From the NCBI RefSeq assembly GCF_025961205.1, contig NZ_JAOQNH010000001.1:2938001-3002000 (forward strand): a DNA stretch of 64,000 nucleotides, given 5' to 3'. The position numbers and the translations under genes were made by a program. A model generated the notes under the pieces. It was not told where the DNA came from and ran no database searches. It saw only the letters and a program-made list of their open reading frames with translations. The DNA is from Azospirillum fermentarium. GTDB taxonomy: Bacteria; Pseudomonadota; Alphaproteobacteria; Azospirillales; Azospirillaceae. Within the stretch, counting starts at the first letter, position 1. Each line of letters begins with the position of its first letter. This document shows, piece by piece, positions 1 through 8,053 of this stretch.

Positions 1-498
1 GCCAGCCCCCTGATGCAGAAGCAGGCCGAACAGCAGGAACAGCTCCGCCGCCAGTTGGGCGAGGTGATGCGCCAGTTGGGCGAGCAGGCGGGCGACATCC
101 CCGCCCCCCTTGGCCGCGCCGAACGCGCCATGCGCGATGCCCGCGAGGCGCTGCAGCGCGGCCAGCCCGGCGGCGCCGTGCAGCCCCAGACCGAGGCCAT
201 GGACAACATTCAGCAGGGGCTTCAGACGCTGGCCGAGCAGATGATGCAGCAGATGATGGCGTCCCCCGGCATGGGGATGGCCCGCCAGCCGATGAACCGC
301 ATGGGCCAGGGCCGCGACCCGCTGGGCCGCCGCTCCAACAGCATGGGCCAGGGCCTGGGCGAGGATGTGAAGGTGCCGACCGAGGCCGAGGTCCAGCGCG
401 CCCGCGAGATCCTGGACGAGTTGCGCCGCCGCTCCGGCCAGTTCAGCCGCCCGCAGCCGGAACGCGAGTACATCGACCGGCTGTTGCGGCCGTTTTAA
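1..498 (+). CDS. DUF4175/TIGR02302-type membrane protein, C-terminal part (5' end outside window)
   Basis: The reading frame is open from the first base and ends with TAA at 496-498, so only the last 165 residues or so are seen. The visible part is rich in Gln, Met and Arg. It has a hydrophilic helical stretch, a Met/Gly/Arg linker (MGQGRDPLGRR), and a closing segment with EYIDRLLRPF at the end. This closing pattern is typical of the long TIGR02302/DUF4175 proteins of alphaproteobacteria, which have N-terminal membrane segments and a long hydrophilic tail. Their function is unknown. The family call rests on the C-terminus alone. The next gene, pepN, follows on the same strand after about 100 bases. 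Confidence 0.7.
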   Translation, partial: ASPLMQKQAEQQEQLRRQLGEVMRQLGEQAGDIPAPLGRAERAMRDAREALQRGQPGGAVQPQTEAMDNIQQGLQTLAEQMMQQMMASPGMGMARQPMNRMGQGRDPLGRRSNSMGQGLGEDVKVPTEAEVQRAREILDELRRRSGQFSRPQPEREYIDRLLRPF

Positions 499-598
499 GA
501 CGTTCCTTTGCGGAATGCCGGCACGGATGCTTGAACCCGTCCGCGCGCGGCGTCACTTATCCCAGACGCACACCCGCACGAGACGAGAGACGACCCCG

Positions 599-3265
599 AT
601 GGACCACGGCAGCCCCCGCGCGATTCTGCTGAAGGATTACACCCCGCCCGCCTACCGCATCGACACGGTGGACCTGCGCTTCGATCTGCGGGACGACGCG
701 GCGGAAGTGCGGGCGGTTCTGGTCATGCACCGCAACCCGGACCATCCCGGCGGTCCCCAGCCGCTGGTGCTGGACGGGCAGCGGATGGAGTTGGTGTCGG
801 TGGCCCTGGACGGCACTCCGCTGGGGCCGGACGCCTATGTGCTGACCGCCAACGACCTGACCATCGCCCAGGTGCCGGACCGCTTCACCCTGGAAACCGT
901 GGTGCGGATCAAGCCGCAGGAGAACACGGCGCTGGAGGGGCTCTACATGTCCTCCGGCACCTACTGCACCCAGTGCGAGGCGGAGGGGTTCCGCCGCATC
1001 ACCTATTTCATCGACCGTCCCGACGTGATGGCCCGCTACACCACCACCATCGAGGCCGACGCCCAGCGCTTCCCCGTGCTGCTGTCCAACGGCAATCTGG
1101 TGGACCGGGGCACAGCGGACAGCGGGCGCCACTGGGCGCGGTGGGAGGATCCCTTCCCCAAGCCCTGCTATCTGTTCGCGCTGGTGGCCGGGGCGCTGGT
1201 GTGCGTGGAGGACAGCTTCCGCACCGCCTCGGGCCGTGACGTTGCACTGAAGATCTATGTGGAGCCGGGGAACGAGGACAAGGTGGGGCACGCCATGACC
1301 TCGCTCAAGAAATCCATGGCGTGGGACGAGGCGGTGTTTGGTCTGGAATACGACCTGGACATCTTCAACATCGTCGCCGTCGGCGATTTCAACATGGGGG
1401 CGATGGAAAACAAGTCGCTCAACGTCTTCAACACCAAATACGTGCTGGCGAAGCCGGAAACCGCCACCGACGGTGATTTCCTCGGCATCGAATCGGTGGT
1501 GGCGCACGAGTATTTCCACAACTGGACCGGCAACCGCGTCACCTGCCGCGACTGGTTCCAGCTTTCCCTGAAGGAAGGGTTGACCGTCTTCCGCGACCAG
1601 GAATTCAGCGCCGACATGAATTCCCGCGGCGTGAAGCGCATCGGCGACGTGCAGGGGCTGCGCACCGTGCAGTTCACCGAGGACGCGGGCGCCATGGCCC
1701 ACCCGGTGCGCCCGGATTCGTACGTGGAGATCAACAACTTCTACACCCCCACCGTCTACAGCAAGGGGGCCGAGGTCATCCGCATGATGCACACCCTTCT
1801 GGGCAAGGAGGGGTTCCGCCGCGGCATGGATCTGTATTTCCAGCGCCACGACGGGCAGGCGGTGACCTGCGACGATTTCGCCGCCGCCATGGCCGACGCC
1901 GGTGGCATCGACCTGACCCGGTTCAAGCTGTGGTATTCCCAGGCCGGCACGCCGGTTGTGGACGCAACCGGCAGTTATGATGCCGCCGCCGGCACCTACC
2001 GCCTGACCCTGCGCCAGACGGTGCCGCCCACCCCGCGCCAGCCCACCAAGGAGCCGATGGTGATCCCGGTGGTGACAGCGCTGCTGGGGCCGGACGGCGC
2101 CGCCCTGCCCCTGCGGCTGGAGGGCGAGGCTGAGGCCGCGGGCACCGAGCGGGTGCTGGTGCTGGACCGGGCGGAGCAGGTCTTCACCTTCACCGGCATC
2201 ACGGCCCGCCCGGTGCCGTCGCTGCTGCGCGGCTTCTCCGCCCCCGTCACCCTGCGCACCGACCTGACCAGCGCCGACCTGACGTTCCTGATGGCTCACG
2301 ACAGCGACCCGTTCAACCGGTGGGAGGCGGGCCAGACGCTGGCGACGCAACTGCTGCTGCGGCTGGTGGAGGATGTGCAGGCGGGCCGCCCGCTGTCGCT
2401 GCCGCAGAGCTTCATCGACGCGGTGGCGGCGGTGCTGGCCGATGCGCCCAGCGACCCGGCGTTCGGGGCGCAGGCGCTGGTGCTGCCCAGCGAATCCTAT
2501 CTCGGCACCCGCATGGCGGTGATCGACCCCGACGCCATCCACACCGCCCGCGAGTTCGCCCGGCGGACGCTGGCCCGCGCGCTGAAGAACCGCTGGCTCG
2601 CCACCTACCGCGCCCACAGCGTGGATGACGGGGCGTTCTCGGTGGACGCCGCCGCCATCGGGCGGCGGGCGCTGAAGAACATCTGCCTGGCTTACCTGAT
2701 GGCCGACCCGGACGACGGGGAGGCGCTGGGGCTGTGTCTGGGGCAGTTCCACGGCGCCCGCGCCATGACCGACGTGATCGCCGCGCTGCAGTTCCTGGCC
2801 GCCAGCCCGGCGCCCGAGCGGGCCGACGCCATCGCCGCCTTTTACGAGCGGTGGAAGGACGAGCCGCTGGTGGTGGACAAGTGGTTCATGGTCCAGGCCA
2901 CCGCCCCCCGCGGGGACGCGCTGGCGGTGGTGCGCGGGCTGCTGGACCACCCGGCCTTTTCCATCCGCAACCCCAACAAGGTCTATGCCCTGATCGGCGC
3001 GTTCCCCGGCGGCAACCCGGTGGCGTTCCACGACCGCGGCGGGGCGGGCTATGCCTTCCTGGCCGACCAGATCCTGCGCATCGACCCGATGAACCCGCAG
3101 GTGGCGGCCCGGCTGATGGGGCCGTTCTCGCGGCTGAAGCGGTACGACGCCGAACGTCAGGCGCAGATGATCGCCCAGCTCGAACGCATCATCGCCACCC
3201 CCGGCCTGTCCCCCGACGTGTTCGAGGTGGCGTCCAAGAGCCTGGAAGCCGCCCAGAAGGGCTGA
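599..3265 (+). CDS. pepN: Aminopeptidase N (M1 family zinc metallopeptidase)
   Basis: Cytoplasmic enzyme that removes N-terminal amino acids from peptides. The 888-residue product has the M1 exopeptidase motif GAMEN (residues 267-271). The zinc site is HEYFH at 303-307 with the third ligand Glu326, exactly 18 residues after the second His. Length matches the E. coli-type PepN (about 870 residues), with catalytic domains first and a helical C-terminal half. The start at 599 was chosen because MDHGSPRAILLKDY aligns with the usual N-terminus and a purine-rich stretch (GACGAGAGACGA) lies just upstream. An in-frame ATG at 515 would add 28 unlikely residues. It converges on the cytochrome c gene, with a shared hairpin between them. 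Confidence 0.96.
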   Translation: MDHGSPRAILLKDYTPPAYRIDTVDLRFDLRDDAAEVRAVLVMHRNPDHPGGPQPLVLDGQRMELVSVALDGTPLGPDAYVLTANDLTIAQVPDRFTLETVVRIKPQENTALEGLYMSSGTYCTQCEAEGFRRITYFIDRPDVMARYTTTIEADAQRFPVLLSNGNLVDRGTADSGRHWARWEDPFPKPCYLFALVAGALVCVEDSFRTASGRDVALKIYVEPGNEDKVGHAMTSLKKSMAWDEAVFGLEYDLDIFNIVAVGDFNMGAMENKSLNVFNTKYVLAKPETATDGDFLGIESVVAHEYFHNWTGNRVTCRDWFQLSLKEGLTVFRDQEFSADMNSRGVKRIGDVQGLRTVQFTEDAGAMAHPVRPDSYVEINNFYTPTVYSKGAEVIRMMHTLLGKEGFRRGMDLYFQRHDGQAVTCDDFAAAMADAGGIDLTRFKLWYSQAGTPVVDATGSYDAAAGTYRLTLRQTVPPTPRQPTKEPMVIPVVTALLGPDGAALPLRLEGEAEAAGTERVLVLDRAEQVFTFTGITARPVPSLLRGFSAPVTLRTDLTSADLTFLMAHDSDPFNRWEAGQTLATQLLLRLVEDVQAGRPLSLPQSFIDAVAAVLADAPSDPAFGAQALVLPSESYLGTRMAVIDPDAIHTAREFARRTLARALKNRWLATYRAHSVDDGAFSVDAAAIGRRALKNICLAYLMADPDDGEALGLCLGQFHGARAMTDVIAALQFLAASPAPERADAIAAFYERWKDEPLVVDKWFMVQATAPRGDALAVVRGLLDHPAFSIRNPNKVYALIGAFPGGNPVAFHDRGGAGYAFLADQILRIDPMNPQVAARLMGPFSRLKRYDAERQAQMIAQLERIIATPGLSPDVFEVASKSLEAAQKG

Positions 3266-3279
3266 CCCCGAAACAAGAC

Positions 3280-3305
3280 GGGCCGGAGGGTTTCCCCTCC
3301 GGCCC
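3280..3305 (-). terminator. Hairpin between convergent pepN and cytochrome c genes
   Basis: An 11-bp perfect stem (GGGCCGGAGGG / CCCTCCGGCCC) with a TTTC loop lies between the two stop codons. On the minus strand it is followed by GTCTTGTTT, so it works better as an intrinsic terminator for the cytochrome gene. It may act on both transcripts. Confidence 0.7.
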
Positions 3306-3336
3306 GGTCACCGGACAACCTTGCGGTTGCCGAGGC

Positions 3337-3720
3337 TCACTTGTTCGACGCGAGGAAGGCGATGAGGTCGGCGACCTTGGCTTCGTCCTTCAGACCGGCA
3401 AAGGCCATGGTGCCGCCGGGAACGACCGCCTTGGGGTTGATGATGTAGGCCTTCAGGTTGTCTTCGGTCCAGGCATAGCCGGCGGCCTGCTTTTCCATCA
3501 TCGGCTTGGAATACTTGAAGCCGTCGATCGTGCCGGCGGTGCGGCCGACGACGCCGAACAGCGACGGGCCGACCTTGTTCTTGCCCTGCTCAACGGTGTG
3601 GCAGGCGGCGCAAACCTTGAAGACTTCCTTGCCGGCCGCGGCATCGCCAGCCTGCGCACCCATGGCGGTCAGGGCCAGGCCGGCGACGATGGTGGCGCCC
3701 ATCAGCAGCTTCTTGCTCAT
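3337..3720 (-). CDS. Periplasmic class I c-type cytochrome (cytochrome c2/c550 type)
   Basis: A 127-residue electron carrier exported to the periplasm. Residues 1-24 are a signal peptide ending in AQA. The mature protein has the covalent heme site CAACH (37-41) and a distal Met ligand in GGTMAF (Met105). GPSLFGVVGR at 51-60 is typical of small mitochondrial-like cytochromes c. The start at 3720 is preceded by AAAGGGGAAAT; the open frame extends further upstream but contains no plausible N-terminus. Likely role: shuttling electrons between the bc1 complex and terminal oxidases or reductases. The partner cannot be told from the neighbours, which are unrelated. Confidence 0.93.
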   Translation of the reverse strand: MSKKLLMGATIVAGLALTAMGAQAGDAAAGKEVFKVCAACHTVEQGKNKVGPSLFGVVGRTAGTIDGFKYSKPMMEKQAAGYAWTEDNLKAYIINPKAVVPGGTMAFAGLKDEAKVADLIAFLASNK

Positions 3721-3863
3721 CGATCCATTTCCCCTTTTGGAATCTTGCATTATTGCGGACAGCCGACCCGAAAGAAGCCGGCTCGAACGAGGCGCAGAAT
3801 ACACAGTTTCAACGCCCCGCCAACCCCAACAAACGCACGACGGGGGTTTTCTCATCCCATCGT

Positions 3864-4505
3864 TTAATGCCCGAACGTCAAAATTCCCGCCAACACCGCG
3901 ACGACCGCCAACGCCACCCACGGCACATAGAACCCGCCGCGTCCACGGGTCGCAGGGATGGGAATGGGCACTTCGGGCGGGGCCGGGATACCCGGCACCG
4001 GCATGATCGGAACGGTGGTGTTTGGCGGCACCGACTCGGACCCTGCAGCTTCCGCGGGCGGCGGCGGCAGGGCCACGGCGTTGGACAGCCGGGCGAAGAA
4101 ATCGTCGGCCATCTTGCGCGCCGCGGCATCAACCAGCCGCGATCCGATCTGGGCCAGCTTGCCGCCCACCTGGGCGTGCGCCTCGTAATGCAGCACCGTT
4201 CCCGTGGCGTCGGGGACCAGGGTGACACGCGCGCCCCCCTTGCCGAAGCCGGCGGCCCCGCCGGTGCCCTCCCCGGTGATGGTCATGGCGTTGGGTGGGT
4301 CGATGTCGGACAGGGTGACCTTGCCGGAAAACTTGGCGCTCACCGGCCCGACCTTGGCCACCACGCGGGTGGTGTAATCGGTGTCCGACAGCCGCACCAC
4401 CTCGTCGCAGCCGGGGATGCACTGGCGCAGGATCTCGGGGTCGTTCAGCGCCGCCCACACCCGGTCCCGCGGTGCGTCCACCCGATGGCTCCCGGTCATG
4501 TCCAT
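3864..4505 (-). CDS. CoxG/SRPBCC family protein with C-terminal membrane anchor
   Basis: The 213-residue product begins with a CoxG-like START/SRPBCC domain (about 1-145): MDMTGSHRVDAPRDRVWAAL followed by PEILRQCIPGCDEV. This family occurs with carbon monoxide dehydrogenase-type molybdenum enzymes, where CoxG is a membrane recruitment factor. Then come a Pro-rich linker and one C-terminal hydrophobic segment (VPWVALAVVAVLAGILTFG), so the domain is probably held on the cytoplasmic face of the membrane. No molybdenum hydroxylase gene lies nearby, so its partner is unknown. The start at 4505 has GGGAGGGGAAG just upstream; a second ATG follows two codons later. Confidence 0.85.
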   Translation of the reverse strand: MDMTGSHRVDAPRDRVWAALNDPEILRQCIPGCDEVVRLSDTDYTTRVVAKVGPVSAKFSGKVTLSDIDPPNAMTITGEGTGGAAGFGKGGARVTLVPDATGTVLHYEAHAQVGGKLAQIGSRLVDAAARKMADDFFARLSNAVALPPPPAEAAGSESVPPNTTVPIMPVPGIPAPPEVPIPIPATRGRGGFYVPWVALAVVAVLAGILTFGH

Positions 4506-4677
4506 GGTCTTCCCCTCCCTCGTGTTCGTGCGTTCGGGCCGGCCGGCACAGCCGGCGTTAGGGAGAAAGTGCGTTCCCGGTCCCGCCGTTGCCAGCATCC
4601 CCAACCATTTTCCGGCTCTTGCCGTTCCGTTCCCGGCCCGGCATGCTGATGGCCGGACACGCAGGACGGATGCCCCC

Positions 4678-5442
4678 ATGACCATGGCCACCCCCGCCCC
4701 CAACTGGTTCGACCGCGGCGGGGCCGCCTATGCCCTCCACCGCCCCGATTACCCCGACGCGCTGGCGGATGCCCTGGCGGAACGGGCACCGCGGCGGGAT
4801 TGCGCCCTGGACGTGGGGTGCGGGTCGGGGCAGTTCGCCCGGCTGCTGGCGAACCGCTTCGCCCATGTGACCGCGCTCGACCCCAGCGCCGACCAGTTGG
4901 CCCACGCCACGCCCCACCCCCGCATCCGCTATGTCCAGGCCCCGGCGGAACGGCTGGAGGTGGCGGACGGCAGCGCCGCCCTGGTCGCCGCGGCCCAGGC
5001 CGCCCATTGGTTCGACCTGCCGGCCTTTTACGCCGAGGTGCGCCGGGTGGCGGCACCGGGGGCGGTGGTGGCCCTGGTCAGCTATGGCGTGCTGCGGCTG
5101 GATGGTGGCGAGGGGGAGGCAGACGCCCGCTTCCGCCGCTTCTACGCCGGCGAGATCGGCCCCTATTGGCCGCCGGAACGCCGGCTGGTGGACGAGGGCT
5201 ATGCCTCCATCCCCTTCCCCTTCGCCGAAATCCCGCTGCCGCCGCTGGTCATCCGCCGGGATTGGACCCTGACGGAGCTGTTGGGCTACATCGGCACATG
5301 GTCGGCCACCCGCCGCGCCCGCGAGGCCGGGGCCGGCGCGCTGCTGGACCGCTTCGCCGCCGATATGGCGGCCCTGTGGGGCGATCCGGCCACGGCCCGG
5401 CCCGTCACCTGGCCGGTCAACGGGCGCATCGGGACGGTGTGA
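4678..5442 (+). CDS. Class I SAM-dependent methyltransferase (type 11)
   Basis: A 254-residue soluble protein with a Rossmann methyltransferase fold. The SAM-binding motif I is ALDVGCGSGQFARLL at about 41-55, followed by the acidic motif VTALDPS. A later DGSAALVAAAQAAHWFD stretch matches the post-motif II region of the type 11 family. The N-terminal NWFDRGGAAYALHRPDYP pattern is seen in a subgroup of uncharacterised bacterial and fungal methyltransferases related to trans-aconitate methyltransferase. The substrate is unknown. It is divergent from the CoxG-like gene, and its stop lies four bases from the stop of the convergent membrane fusion protein gene. Confidence 0.85.
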   Translation: MTMATPAPNWFDRGGAAYALHRPDYPDALADALAERAPRRDCALDVGCGSGQFARLLANRFAHVTALDPSADQLAHATPHPRIRYVQAPAERLEVADGSAALVAAAQAAHWFDLPAFYAEVRRVAAPGAVVALVSYGVLRLDGGEGEADARFRRFYAGEIGPYWPPERRLVDEGYASIPFPFAEIPLPPLVIRRDWTLTELLGYIGTWSATRRAREAGAGALLDRFAADMAALWGDPATARPVTWPVNGRIGTV

Positions 5443-5446
5443 TCCG

Positions 5447-6940
5447 TCACTCGGGCCTGATGGTCACCGTGGCGGTCATGCCCAGACGCAGGCGGGCCGC
5501 TTGCGCGTCGGTCAGGGGCGGAAGGTCGATGCGGATGGGAAAGCTGGCAACCCCGCCGGCCCCGTTCTCGCTGGATGCCTGCCGGGCGATCCAGGCCACC
5601 GTGCCCGTCACCGGACCGCCGGCGAAGGCATCGCCGCCGACCTCCGCCCCCTGGCCGATGCGCAGGGCGCCCACGTCCATCTCGTCCACCCGCGCGGCGA
5701 TGGAAACGGTGGCGGTGTCGGCGATCACCGCCATGATCTGGTTCGCGGCCAAGGTCGCCCCCGCCTCTATGGCCGTGGGGGCGGAGGCTCCGGCGGCCAC
5801 CCCACCCCCGCCCCCCGGCGGCGGTTTCAGCACCAGCCCGCCCACGGGCGCGGTGACGGTGGCACGGGCAAGCTGGCCCTTCAATTCATCCAGGCGGGCG
5901 GCCGCGTTGGCGTGCTCCAGCGCGGCGACCCGGCGGGCATCGGGACCGCCGCGGGCGATGACGGCGGCCAGATCCTCCCGCCCTGCGGCCAGGGCGGCGG
6001 CCTGCACCTCGGCCTGGCGGCGCAGATCCTCGTATTCCTGCCGCGGAATGATGCCCTGGTCCAACAGGGGCTTGGCGTCGGCCAGCCGGCGGCGGGCCTG
6101 GGCCGCGTCCTGTTCCGCCGCCACGGCCTGACGGCGGGCGCGCAACACCTCGGGCCCGGTGTCCCAGCCGTTGAGTTCGTTCACCCGCTGGGTGGCCTTC
6201 AGCAGCGCGCTTTCCGCTTCGCGCATCCGCATGTCCAACTCCAGCCGGTCCATCACCGCCAGCACGGCGCCGGCGGCCACGGGGGCGCCATAGTCGAAGC
6301 GCCGCTCCCGCACCACCCCGGCAAAGGGGGCGATGACGTTGACCGTGCGCCCCGGTTCAATCACCCCGATCACCGACAGCGGCACCGCCGCCGGTGCGGC
6401 CGGGGACGGTTCCGCGGTCGGGGCCGCCGCGGCGGGCGCCTCGCCACCCCCCGCCATTCCACCGGACCGGGCCGGCAACCAGCCGGCAGCGGCCCATCCC
6501 GCCGCCACCCCGGCCACCACCAGCGCGCCCAGCGCCCAGCGCCCCGCCCCGCCCCACCGGGACCGGGGCGTCAGCAGCACCACCCCGCCGCCATCGGAGC
6601 GCGCCGGGTCCAGCGGCAGAACGGTGGCCGTGACCGTCACGGCGCGCCCACGGCGGCGCACGCGCAGGGTGCGGGTGCTCAGAGCAGGACCACGGGCCAG
6701 ACCGGCCAGAGCCTCCCCCAACAGTCCTTCCCCGCCCAACCGCTCCAGCGGCTCGCCCACCCCATGGCCGGGGCGCAGCCCCAGCAGCGCCCGCGCGGCG
6801 CCGTTGACCGCCGTGACCGTGCCGCCATCGTCAAACCCAACCGCCGCCACGGCCAACGCCGCCAGCCCGTCCACCGGCCGGCTCCCCACACCCGTCATCC
6901 CCGCCCCCGTGTCACCGGGGACCACAGTGACGGCATTCAC
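5447..6940 (-). CDS. Membrane fusion protein (HlyD/MacA type) with N-terminal PAS-like domain
   Basis: 497 residues. Residues about 25-124 look like a PAS fold (VGFDDGGTVTAVNGAARALLG is a PAS N-terminal strand and helix signature). Then comes a membrane segment (about 134-154), an Ala/Pro linker, and a typical periplasmic adaptor: lipoyl-like half (GVIEPGRTVNVIAPFAGVV), a coiled coil (about 240-370), the second lipoyl half (ATVTAPVGGLVLKPP) and beta-barrel domains. Adaptors of this family bridge an inner-membrane ABC pump to TolC. The PAS-like domain would lie in the cytoplasm, which is unusual. The GTG start (6940-6938) overlaps the TGA stop of the 75-residue ORF upstream as GTGA, implying coupled translation. 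Its partners are probably the ABC and TolC genes at 8814-12485. Confidence 0.85.
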   Translation of the reverse strand: MNAVTVVPGDTGAGMTGVGSRPVDGLAALAVAAVGFDDGGTVTAVNGAARALLGLRPGHGVGEPLERLGGEGLLGEALAGLARGPALSTRTLRVRRRGRAVTVTATVLPLDPARSDGGGVVLLTPRSRWGGAGRWALGALVVAGVAAGWAAAGWLPARSGGMAGGGEAPAAAAPTAEPSPAAPAAVPLSVIGVIEPGRTVNVIAPFAGVVRERRFDYGAPVAAGAVLAVMDRLELDMRMREAESALLKATQRVNELNGWDTGPEVLRARRQAVAAEQDAAQARRRLADAKPLLDQGIIPRQEYEDLRRQAEVQAAALAAGREDLAAVIARGGPDARRVAALEHANAAARLDELKGQLARATVTAPVGGLVLKPPPGGGGGVAAGASAPTAIEAGATLAANQIMAVIADTATVSIAARVDEMDVGALRIGQGAEVGGDAFAGGPVTGTVAWIARQASSENGAGGVASFPIRIDLPPLTDAQAARLRLGMTATVTIRPE

Positions 6941-7164
6941 GCGGAGATGTCCACAGCCCGCGCATCCTTGGCAACGGTGGCGAAATCCTTCCGAGCACCA
7001 CTGTCCGGCAGGGTTGCCGTGGCGGCGGACGACAGGCTGACGATCGACGCCGGGGCCAATGAAACCGCGCCACCTCCCGACGGAGACACCGTGCCAGCCG
7101 GCTTCGCACCCGCGCTGCGGGGGGCCGCCGTCACGGTGGGAAGGGTGCTGCCGATGACCGTCAT
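6937..7164 (-). CDS. Small uncharacterised protein, 75 residues, tagged C-terminus
   Basis: Not recognised as a named family. The first 57 residues are rich in Ser, Ala, Thr and Gly. They are followed by RKDFATVAKDARA (58-70) and the end VDISA. The same elements occur in the next gene upstream: KKDFSTVAKDARA at 52-64 and a C-terminal ARAVDITA. This protein therefore looks like the larger one with its roughly 180-residue middle removed. Evidence that it is real: GGGAG seven bases before the ATG, only 28 bases after the stop of the upstream gene, and a GTGA overlap with the adaptor gene downstream. No signal peptide is evident. It may be a regulator, decoy or cargo of the exporter; that is inference. 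Confidence 0.7.
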   Translation of the reverse strand: MTVIGSTLPTVTAAPRSAGAKPAGTVSPSGGGAVSLAPASIVSLSSAATATLPDSGARKDFATVAKDARAVDISA

Positions 7165-7192
7165 GCCGGAACTCCCATAGCCTTGGCTGCCG

Positions 7193-7951
7193 TCAGGCGG
7201 TGATGTCCACGGCGCGGGCGCTGCCGCCCTTGTCCTTCGCCTTCAACCCGGCCTTCAATTGCTCGGACAATTGAACCGCCTGCTTGTATTCCGGCGTATC
7301 CTCAAGCTGGTTCGCCGGGTTGCCTCCGCGCCTCAGGTTCTCGAGACCGCCTTTAATCAGCTTCACCAAAGGGCTGTCGCTCTCGACATTCTCAGGCTCC
7401 GTGCCCTCCTGGCGAGAGAAAAGATCATAGTTGAGTTCAAGATTTGCCCGCTGATTGGCCCAGGTCATACTGGTTTTTTCCTCGTCACTCACCGTGTCGA
7501 GGAACTGAATGCCGGCTTTCTGCATGGCGGCAGTGGGCTTTCCGGGCGCATTTACGTCAACGCCCATTGCCTTGTAACGTTGAGCATCCATAACGTTCTG
7601 GGCGCCAACCTGCTCCGCTTCATTGAACTGGCCGCCCTCATTGCTGGCAATGGCATAAAGCGAACGGCGATCCATGCCACCAAGCATCGTTTGCCAGTCC
7701 GAGAAGCTCGTATAGATATCTCCCGCCTTCCCACTGGCTTTGTAATCGGCATCCAGCGCCGCCCGCGCATCCTTAGCGACCGTGGAAAAATCCTTCTTCC
7801 CCCCCATAGATGGTTGAACCGATGGTGCGGAGGAAGTTTCGCTGGTAGGCACCGCTCCTGATGACATCCCTTTCCCACCTGTCGACTTCACAGTGGTGTG
7901 CGTCGAAAAAGAAGATAAAGTGATGGATACAGCAGAACTAATGCTTACCAT
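7193..7951 (-). CDS. Uncharacterised 252-residue protein with KDF-TVAKDARA motif and C-terminal tag
   Basis: Function unknown. The N-terminal 50 residues are Ser/Thr-rich and disordered-looking. Residues 52-64 (KKDFSTVAKDARA) start a helical domain with MDRRSLYAIASNEGGQFNEAE, and the protein ends in ARAVDITA. I see no signal peptide, membrane segment or catalytic motif. Similar uncharacterised proteins exist in other alphaproteobacteria by my recollection, without a known role. The ATG at 7951 has GGAG eight bases upstream and a TATAAT-like hexamer about 35 bases upstream. Base composition is lower in GC than the flanking exporter genes. The order (this gene, the 75-residue gene, the PAS-adaptor) suggests one transcript. 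Confidence 0.8.
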   Translation of the reverse strand: MVSISSAVSITLSSFSTHTTVKSTGGKGMSSGAVPTSETSSAPSVQPSMGGKKDFSTVAKDARAALDADYKASGKAGDIYTSFSDWQTMLGGMDRRSLYAIASNEGGQFNEAEQVGAQNVMDAQRYKAMGVDVNAPGKPTAAMQKAGIQFLDTVSDEEKTSMTWANQRANLELNYDLFSRQEGTEPENVESDSPLVKLIKGGLENLRRGGNPANQLEDTPEYKQAVQLSEQLKAGLKAKDKGGSARAVDITA

Positions 7952-7985
7952 ATCACATACTCCGTTTCTTGTGCTATTTGCACAA

Positions 7986-7991
7986 ATTATA
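7986..7991 (-). promoter_or_regulatory. Possible -10 hexamer for the 252-residue gene
   Basis: The minus strand reads TATAAT here, within an AT-rich stretch between the upstream terminator-like hairpin and the ribosome-binding site. No good -35 hexamer was found at the usual spacing, so this is tentative. Confidence 0.3.
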
Positions 7992-8002
7992 ATATTTATG
8001 TA

Positions 8003-8033
8003 AAGAGCGGATTAATTCTCAAAATCCGCTCTT
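8003..8033 (-). terminator. Hairpin after the exported Cys protein gene
   Basis: An 11-bp perfect stem (AAGAGCGGATT / AATCCGCTCTT) with a 9-base loop starts 20 bases after the stop codon at 8054. The minus strand continues with an AT-rich but not pure-T tract. It probably separates this gene from the 252-residue gene downstream. Confidence 0.6.
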
Positions 8034-8053
8034 ACATGCACAATGCCAAATTA

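Noticed and set aside
557..3031. 824-codon minus-strand open frame opposite pepN
   Set aside because: It is the antisense shadow of a confident pepN gene. Its product is a His/Gln/Arg/Gly-rich string with no domain, typical of antisense frames in high-GC DNA.
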